Shown here one piece after another: positions 37,412 through 43,622 of a stretch of DNA of 43,622 nucleotides. The notes under the pieces were generated by a model. It was given only the letters and a program-made list of their open reading frames with translations, did not search any database and had not been told where the DNA came from. This DNA comes from Ignavibacteria bacterium GWC2_36_12 (GTDB taxonomy: Bacteria; Bacteroidota; Ignavibacteria; Ignavibacteriales; Ignavibacteriaceae), in contig MGZZ01000114.1 in NCBI GenBank assembly GCA_001802795.1, positions 1 to 43,622 on the forward strand, given 5' to 3'. Position 1 is the stretch's first letter. Every line of letters begins with the position of its first letter. Both the position numbers and the translations under genes were made by a program.

Positions 37412-40126
37412 ATGAAGTTTTTATTTACTGTTTTTTTCTCATTCCTTTTATTATTTCCTGCTTATTCTCAGAATTATAAGCAGGTTAAAATATACGTTCA
37501 GGATAAGGAAGATATTAATTCGCTTTACGAATTGGGCATTGAGTTCGATCACGCCGAATACACTAAAGATAATGCCGTTATCATCTTTATCAGTGATAAT
37601 GAATTTTCTATTCTTAAAACTTACGGCTACAAGTATGAAATTATTATCGATGACTGGTTTGAATATTATAATAAGCTGCCGAAGCTGACTAAAAGCCAGA
37701 AGAAAAATTATTCCGAGCAAAGCCAAAAAAGTTATAACGTCACAGGTTTCGGTTTCGGTTCAATGGGAGGATTTTATACTTTAGGCGAGGTTATTGCCGA
37801 ACTTGATACGATGAGAATGCTATATCCAAACCTTATAACACAGAAGGATTCTATAGGAACTACAATAGAAGATCGTCCGGTTTATGTTGTAAAAATCTCG
37901 GATAATCCTGAAACAGACGAGAGCGAGCCGGGAGTTTTGTACACTGCGCTTCATCATGCCCGTGAGCCGGAGAGCATGATGCAATTGATATATTTTATGT
38001 ATTACCTGTTGGAGAATTATAATACCGATCCCTCCGTTCAATTCTTAGTTGATAACAGGGAACTATACTTTATTCCTATTGTTAATCCCGATGGCTATGA
38101 ATATAACAGGCAGACTAACCCTGATGGCGGAGGCTTCTGGAGAAAGAACAGGAGAAAAATCGGGAGTGATTTTGGAGTAGATTTAAACCGGAATTACGGT
38201 CCAACGACATATTGGAATGCAACAAACGGCGGCTCAAGTTTAAGCTCCAACAGTGAAACGTATCGGGGCACCGCTCCGTTCTCTGAACCGGAAACTCAAA
38301 ACATCAGAGATTTTCTGACTGGCAAAGGTATTAAGAATGCGCTTAATTATCATACTTATGGAAATTACCTGATATATCCTTACGGTGCGTTAGAAATAGA
38401 AACTCCCGATTCTCTTATTTACAGGGAACTTGCATCCGATATGACCAGATACAATAATTATACACATGGGACAGACCAGCAAACCGTCGGTTATTCTACC
38501 AGGGGAAACAGTGATGATTATTTTTATGACGGCGATGTTTCTTTAAACGGCGGAAAAATCTTTGCTATGACTCCTGAAGTCGGTTCTTCTTCGGATGGAT
38601 TCTGGCCTTTGCAAAGCCGTATTTTTCCTCTTGCCGAGGAGAATCTCGCTCCAAATATTTATTATGCATGGGTTGCAGGCGATTATGTTGCATTAGAAAA
38701 CACAAATTTTTCTCAACAGTTTTTTCTCCCGGGAGATGTTGTTGAATTTAATGTTTCAATAAAGAATAAAGGTTTGGCTTCGGCTTATAATGTTTCCGTG
38801 GAATTAAATTCTCTTAATACTTTTGCAGTTGTTGATGCAAATCTTACTGTAATAGACTCAATTCCAGCCCGGGAATCTGTTGATATATCTACACCGTTTT
38901 CATTTACAATATCGAATGATGCGCTTGCCGATGAGAAAATAAAGTTATTGCTTATTTCCAGGACAGAAGGTATAGAAATGTCAAAAGATACGATAGAAAT
39001 TATCGTGGGCATACCTGAATATGCTTTTCAGGATACTGCGGATAATCCTTTGGAGAACTGGATTGTAACAAGTACTCCATCAAATCCTAAATGGGAAGCA
39101 ACTACATCTACATATTTTTCCAGCCCCACTTCTTATACGGATAGTAAATCGGGAAATTATGTTGATAATGCAACAGTTACTATGACAATGAAAAACCAGG
39201 TTGATTTATCGGGATTTCACAATCCCCGGCTCAGATTCTGGACCAGGTATGACATTGAAGGTGATTGGGATTACGGGCAGGTTAAAATTTCAACCGATGA
39301 TGGAGTAACCTGGATTCCTCTCGCGGGTCAGTACACTGAACAGGGCACCGGAAGTTTTCAGCCGGATGGTCAACCTGTTTATGATGGTAACAGGCTTGAC
39401 TGGGTCTATGAAGATATAAACCTTGCAAGTTATTCTTCTAACCAGATTAAATTAAGATTTGAATTGAAAAGCGATGACTATGTTAATCGCGATGGCTGGT
39501 ATATAGATGATATCGCCATAGTTAGGTACGACATATTACCTGTAGAGTTAAACTCGTTCACAGCAAATCTTTCAGAAGATAAAGTTTATCTTAGCTGGTC
39601 TACGGCAACGGAGTTAAACAATAATGGTTTTGAAATTGAGCATGCGTTGTTGAAAGAAAAAGGGAAAGAAAATCTTCTGTACAGAACCATTGGTTTTGTT
39701 AAAGGGCAAGGTAACAGCCAGGAAACTTCGAATTATAGTTTTGTAGATAAATTTCCCGAGAGAGGAATATCTTATTACAGGCTTAAGCAAATTGATTTTA
39801 ACGGTGATACTAAATTTTTCGGACCGGTTTCGGTCGAGTATTCCGGGGTTCTTGATTATGAACTATCTCAAAACTTTCCCAATCCATTTAATCCGTCTAC
39901 TAAAATAAGCTTTTCTATTCCTAAAACCGGTCACGTAACGCTTAAGGTTTACAACGTTCTTGGGATTGAAATTGCAAGGTTATTAAATAATTATATTGAA
40001 GCCGGCAAACACTCAGTTGATTTTTCAACGGAATCATTGGAAAATAAAATCGGGGCAGGTGTCTATTTTTACACTTTAACTGCTGGCAATTTTACTCAAA
40101 CAAAAAAGATGATAATTTTAAAATAA
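37412..40126 (+). CDS. M14 family zinc carboxypeptidase with T9SS type A sorting domain
   Basis: 'YTALHHAREPESM' HxxE, 'GVDLNRNYG', 'TPEVG'; tail 'LSQNFPNPFNPSTKISFSI...GVYFYTLTAGNFTQTKKMIILK'. Confidence 0.94.
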   Translation: MKFLFTVFFSFLLLFPAYSQNYKQVKIYVQDKEDINSLYELGIEFDHAEYTKDNAVIIFISDNEFSILKTYGYKYEIIIDDWFEYYNKLPKLTKSQKKNYSEQSQKSYNVTGFGFGSMGGFYTLGEVIAELDTMRMLYPNLITQKDSIGTTIEDRPVYVVKISDNPETDESEPGVLYTALHHAREPESMMQLIYFMYYLLENYNTDPSVQFLVDNRELYFIPIVNPDGYEYNRQTNPDGGGFWRKNRRKIGSDFGVDLNRNYGPTTYWNATNGGSSLSSNSETYRGTAPFSEPETQNIRDFLTGKGIKNALNYHTYGNYLIYPYGALEIETPDSLIYRELASDMTRYNNYTHGTDQQTVGYSTRGNSDDYFYDGDVSLNGGKIFAMTPEVGSSSDGFWPLQSRIFPLAEENLAPNIYYAWVAGDYVALENTNFSQQFFLPGDVVEFNVSIKNKGLASAYNVSVELNSLNTFAVVDANLTVIDSIPARESVDISTPFSFTISNDALADEKIKLLLISRTEGIEMSKDTIEIIVGIPEYAFQDTADNPLENWIVTSTPSNPKWEATTSTYFSSPTSYTDSKSGNYVDNATVTMTMKNQVDLSGFHNPRLRFWTRYDIEGDWDYGQVKISTDDGVTWIPLAGQYTEQGTGSFQPDGQPVYDGNRLDWVYEDINLASYSSNQIKLRFELKSDDYVNRDGWYIDDIAIVRYDILPVELNSFTANLSEDKVYLSWSTATELNNNGFEIEHALLKEKGKENLLYRTIGFVKGQGNSQETSNYSFVDKFPERGISYYRLKQIDFNGDTKFFGPVSVEYSGVLDYELSQNFPNPFNPSTKISFSIPKTGHVTLKVYNVLGIEIARLLNNYIEAGKHSVDFSTESLENKIGAGVYFYTLTAGNFTQTKKMIILK

Positions 40127-40143
40127 AGAACCAATAAGATATT

Positions 40144-40791
40144 TTATTTAATTATGCTCTCCAGTTCACGAAAAGAGTTTATATAATAATCAGCCTTTTC
40201 GTTCATTAATATTTTTTTACTTCTGTAGCCGTATAATGCAGCGCAGGTTAAAGAACCGGCATTTTTACCACAGGTAATGTCAAGCTCAGTATCTCCAACC
40301 ATTAAAGTTTCGCCTGATTTTATTCCAAGATATTTACAGATTTTCAACAAAGGTTCCGGGTTTGGTTTAACAAGAATATTTGGGCGGCGTCCCATTATTT
40401 CATCAAAGTAATTTTTTAAGTTGAAATGCCCGATAATTTTTTCTGCCTGGTCCTGTGTTTTTGTTGTTAAAAGAGAAATGTAAAAATTGTCCCGTTTCAG
40501 TGATGATAAGGTTTCTTCAACAAACGGGTAAAGTTTAGAGTGATCAATAAAATCGAAATAATGTCCCTTATAAATTTTAATAAAATGTTCCATGTCGGTA
40601 ACATTAATTTTCAAATCTCTGAAGATGTCGATAAAATGATGACCAATCCTGGTTTTGAAATCATTTTCCGATACCGCGTTATTAATATTTAGCTGTCGTA
40701 GAGTTTTTAAAGTTGAATTAAATATTGTGCGGAATGAATCAACGAGGGTTCCATCAAGATCGAAGCAAATATGCCTGATGATTTTAATCAC
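40144..40791 (-). CDS. HAD family hydrolase (phosphoglycolate phosphatase-like)
   Basis: 'ICFDLDGTLVDSFRTIFNS', 'LLTTKTQDQAEKII', 'MVGDTELDITCGKNAG'. Confidence 0.92.
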   Translation of the reverse strand: MIKIIRHICFDLDGTLVDSFRTIFNSTLKTLRQLNINNAVSENDFKTRIGHHFIDIFRDLKINVTDMEHFIKIYKGHYFDFIDHSKLYPFVEETLSSLKRDNFYISLLTTKTQDQAEKIIGHFNLKNYFDEIMGRRPNILVKPNPEPLLKICKYLGIKSGETLMVGDTELDITCGKNAGSLTCAALYGYRSKKILMNEKADYYINSFRELESIIK

Positions 40792-41051
40792 ACTTTTCCT
40801 TTCCGATATAAACCAAATTTTTTATTGCATTATAATATTTTATCAATTACTATTGATTCCTCGAATTTTTTTTATGTATTTTTTATCTGCCTTTAGAACT
40901 TTCTTACACCTTCTTTTGTTTTTGAGGTACCCGGGTTATCAGTAGTGTTATTTTTTATCTTTAATAAAGGGCGTTTCTAAAAAATATCACTGGTATACTT
41001 TTAGCAATGGCAACTAAAAAACTTATAACCACATAAAGGAGTAACAAAAAT

Positions 41052-41471
41052 ATGAAAAATCTGATCTATACTTTTTCTCTTTTTTTCTTAATTGCTACCG
41101 GGTATGTAGATTTAACCCGGGCACAATCCGAGCCAGTACTTTACTTTTGCGAGAGCTACGACAGTGATCTTGGAGAAGTTGGGGTTGCCGACAGGTTTAC
41201 TACCGGTTATTTAACAGTTATGGTTAAATCGGATTACGCACTCGACCTTGACGAGGTTTCAGTTCAGTTTGATAAATACAACTTCCGAACTGGAAAATTC
41301 GAGTATTATAAAAAATTCAGCTATAACGTAGACAGAGATATGAAGTACGTATACTTTGCAAAAAATGAGGATAGCGATTTGAAATTTGAAGAAGCCGGAT
41401 TTTACAGAGTATTCCTGCTTGACCATAGAGATAAAACTGTTGCCAGTGCTTTAATAGAAATTATAGACTAA
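41052..41471 (+). CDS. Hypothetical exported protein
   Basis: 139 aa with signal peptide and good RBS (aaaggagt); no family recognised. Confidence 0.65.
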   Translation: MKNLIYTFSLFFLIATGYVDLTRAQSEPVLYFCESYDSDLGEVGVADRFTTGYLTVMVKSDYALDLDEVSVQFDKYNFRTGKFEYYKKFSYNVDRDMKYVYFAKNEDSDLKFEEAGFYRVFLLDHRDKTVASALIEIID

Positions 41472-41483
41472 AAAGAGCTTTTG

Positions 41484-41516
41484 AAGCGGTATAATAATAT
41501 TGTTGTACCGCTTTTT
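41484..41516 (+). terminator. Rho-independent terminator
   Basis: AAGCGGTA-N14-TACCGCTT followed by TTT. Confidence 0.8.
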
Positions 41517-41606
41517 AATTTACCCCCTTTTCACTTCCAACTAATTTCAATTTCTTTAAATTTAGGATTGAGTTCAAAATAATTTATTGTAATAAATTTT
41601 AATAAG

Positions 41607-42581
41607 ATGAATACATACTATGATGTTATAATTGTTGGCGGCGGTCCTATCGGTTTAAACTGTGGCATCGAGGCAGTAAAGAGAAATTTAAGTTATCTCA
41701 TTATTGAAAAAGGATGCCTTGTAAATTCTATCTTTAATTATCCAACCAACATGACTTTCTTCTCAACATCGGAAAGACTTGAGATAGGAGACGTTCCATT
41801 CGTATCTCATGGAGATAAGCCAACGCGAAGAGAAGCCCTTGAGTATTACAGACGTGTGAAATCTTCATGGAATCTCAATATAAACACTTATGAAACGGTT
41901 TATGAAATAAATGATTCTGCCAAAGGTTTTTTAGTAATGACAAGCAAAGAAAGTTATGAATGTAAGAATGTAATTATTTCAACAGGCTACTACGATAATC
42001 CAAACCTTCTTAATGTTCCGGGTGAAAACCTTTCTAAGGTTAAACATTTTTTTGATGAAGCTCATCCCTATGCATATCACAAAGTTATAGTTGCCGGGGC
42101 AGGGAATTCGGCAGTTGATGTAGCATTGGAAACATACAGGAGGGGTGCCGAAGTAACTATGGTTGTGCGAGAAATGAAGCTCAAAGACTCGATAAAATAC
42201 TGGGTAAAACCGGATATTGAAAACCGGATTAAAGAGGGATCAATAAAAGCTTTCTTCAATACCAGTATAACTGGAATCAGGGAAAAGGAAGTCGATTTGA
42301 ATACCCCTATAGGTAAGCTGACAATTAAGAATGATTTTGTCCTTGCTATGACCGGCTACCATCCTGATTTTGAATTTCTTAAGAAGAATGGAATTGAGTT
42401 AACTGGTGAAGATAACTACCAGCCTGTTTTCAATCCTGAAACTTTTGAAACAAATAAAAAGGGGATCTTTTTAGCGGGGGTCGTTTGCGGAGGGATGGAT
42501 ACGGGGAAATGGTTCATAGAAAATTCTCTTTCTCATTCAAAAGATATTTTTGATTATCTTGAAAGAGAAAAAGGGGACTGA
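41607..42581 (+). CDS. ypdA: YpdA-family FAD-dependent (putative bacillithiol disulfide) reductase
   Basis: 'DVIIVGGGPIGLNCGIEAVKRNLSYLIIEKG', 'VNSIFNYPTNMTFFSTSERLEIG', second Rossmann 'KVIVAGAGNSAVDVALE'. Confidence 0.88.
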   Translation: MNTYYDVIIVGGGPIGLNCGIEAVKRNLSYLIIEKGCLVNSIFNYPTNMTFFSTSERLEIGDVPFVSHGDKPTRREALEYYRRVKSSWNLNINTYETVYEINDSAKGFLVMTSKESYECKNVIISTGYYDNPNLLNVPGENLSKVKHFFDEAHPYAYHKVIVAGAGNSAVDVALETYRRGAEVTMVVREMKLKDSIKYWVKPDIENRIKEGSIKAFFNTSITGIREKEVDLNTPIGKLTIKNDFVLAMTGYHPDFEFLKKNGIELTGEDNYQPVFNPETFETNKKGIFLAGVVCGGMDTGKWFIENSLSHSKDIFDYLEREKGD

Positions 42582-42592
42582 ACCTCTTTCGT

Positions 42593-42670
42593 TTGGAATA
42601 TTGAAAGAATGGAAAAATGGAATATTGGAGGTAAAATTATTCCGCTTATTCCAAAATTCCATTATTCCAA
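42593..42670. repeat. Intergenic inverted repeat built from GGAATA/ATTCC-rich ~8-bp units
   Basis: Outer arms TTGGAATA (42593-42600) and TATTCCAA (42663-42670); inside, attgaaag aatggaaa aatggaat attggagg, mirrored by ATTCC units. Confidence 0.65.
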
Positions 42671-42899
42671 CATATGAGCGATTGAATCACACATTATTTA
42701 ACTTTATTTTAGTATAGTAAGTTGAGAGTTTTTTAAAACTGCGAAAACGGTTTAAAAATTAGATACTCCTCTCGTTAACCCCCTCTGCCAAAAGCGGATT
42801 AAGTCAGGGTTTATAACAAAGAACAAGATGGTGCGGTTTCAACAGTTCAAACAATCAACTTTAGTAAACATTAAAACTTAAAATTATGGAGCCTAAGTT

Positions 42900-43622
42900 A
42901 TGATAGATAAAATTAAAGAATTGCTTGGCAGTGAAGCGGATTCATTGCTTAGCTATAAAGCAAAATTTCCGAAAGAAAAATTACATCTTCCCGGATCTGA
43001 TTTTGTGGACAGGATTTTTTCCGATTCAGATAGGAATATTAATGTTCTGAAAAACTTGCAGTGGATTTTCCAGACCGGGAGACTTGCCGGAACAGGTTAT
43101 GTTTCAATTCTTCCTGTTGACCAGGGAATAGAGCATTCCGCTGGAGCTTCTTTTGCACCAAACCCGGAATATTTTGATCCTGAAAATATTGTTAAGCTTG
43201 CAATAGAGGGGGGCTGTAATGCAGTTGCTTCAACTGTCGGCGTGCTTGGAATGATTTCAAGAAAATATGCTCATAAAATTCCTTTCATAGTAAAATTAAA
43301 TCATAACGAGCTGCTTACTTATCCCAACAAATTTGACCAGATTATGTTTGCTGGAGTAAGGCAGTCGTGGGATCTTGGAGCTGCTGCCGTTGGTGCAACA
43401 ATTTATTTTGGCTCAGATGAAAGTGCAAGACAGATCGTTGAAGTCAGCGAAGCATTTCAGTATGCGCACGAGCTTGGTCTGGCTACAATTCTCTGGTGTT
43501 ATTTAAGAAACCCGGAGTTTAAGAAAGATAAAGATTATCATGTTTCAGCCGATCTTACAGGACAGGCTAATCATCTCGGTGTAACTATACAAGCCGATAT
43601 TATAAAGCAAAAGCTTCCTGAA
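42900..43622 (+). CDS. Class I fructose-bisphosphate aldolase (FbaB/DhnA-type), 3' end beyond window
   Basis: Open frame to the window edge: '[54 protein letters not shown]...[11 protein letters not shown]...[13 protein letters not shown]'; not in the supplied ORF list. Confidence 0.88.
   Translation, partial: MIDKIKELLGSEADSLLSYKAKFPKEKLHLPGSDFVDRIFSDSDRNINVLKNLQWIFQTGRLAGTGYVSILPVDQGIEHSAGASFAPNPEYFDPENIVKLAIEGGCNAVASTVGVLGMISRKYAHKIPFIVKLNHNELLTYPNKFDQIMFAGVRQSWDLGAAAVGATIYFGSDESARQIVEVSEAFQYAHELGLATILWCYLRNPEFKKDKDYHVSADLTGQANHLGVTIQADIIKQKLPE

Noticed and set aside
1-43622. tRNA, rRNA, phage or transposase genes
   Set aside because: None recognised by eye in ORFs or intergenic regions; a tRNAscan/Infernal run would be needed to exclude small RNAs.

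Overview
Chromosomal window from an AT-rich Bacteroidota/Ignavibacteria-like genome. This lineage call is inferred from type IX secretion (T9SS) 'QNYPNPFNP...' C-terminal tails, a hybrid two-component regulator (HTCS) and TonB-dependent receptor architecture. Left part (1-3.0 kb): small accessory enzymes (VOC, SRPBCC, DUF1801) and a MATE exporter, separated by short inverted-repeat elements. Centre (3.1-24.2 kb): an accessory glycan-utilisation locus with an HTCS regulator, a divergent GH31 with PA14 insert, a TonB-dependent receptor, a T9SS-exported beta-helix-like protein, a serine hydrolase, a GH35/DUF5597-like glycosidase, a T9SS-exported PQQ-type sugar dehydrogenase and an alpha/beta hydrolase. 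At least four decayed or internally deleted gene relics lie within or beside it. Right part (24.2-43.6 kb): mostly housekeeping (RlmD-like, SAM methyltransferase, S9 peptidase, YkvA/DUF1232, NUDIX, RecN, HemW, dicarboxylate symporter, M14 carboxypeptidase-T9SS, HAD phosphatase, YpdA-like reductase, 5' part of class I FBP aldolase). The most interesting signals are: (i) three copies of a short GC-rich palindromic element in-frame within the rlmD-like gene, one of them a nested element-in-element insertion; (ii) a SusD-less glycan locus in which a TonB receptor is paired with a T9SS surface protein; (iii) a fossil joining a TonB-receptor N-terminus to a T9SS tail, suggesting a second collapsed copy of that pair; (iv) a 9-bp direct repeat at 31-bp spacing in the HTCS/GH31 divergent promoter. 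No tRNA, rRNA, CRISPR array or intact transposase was recognised.
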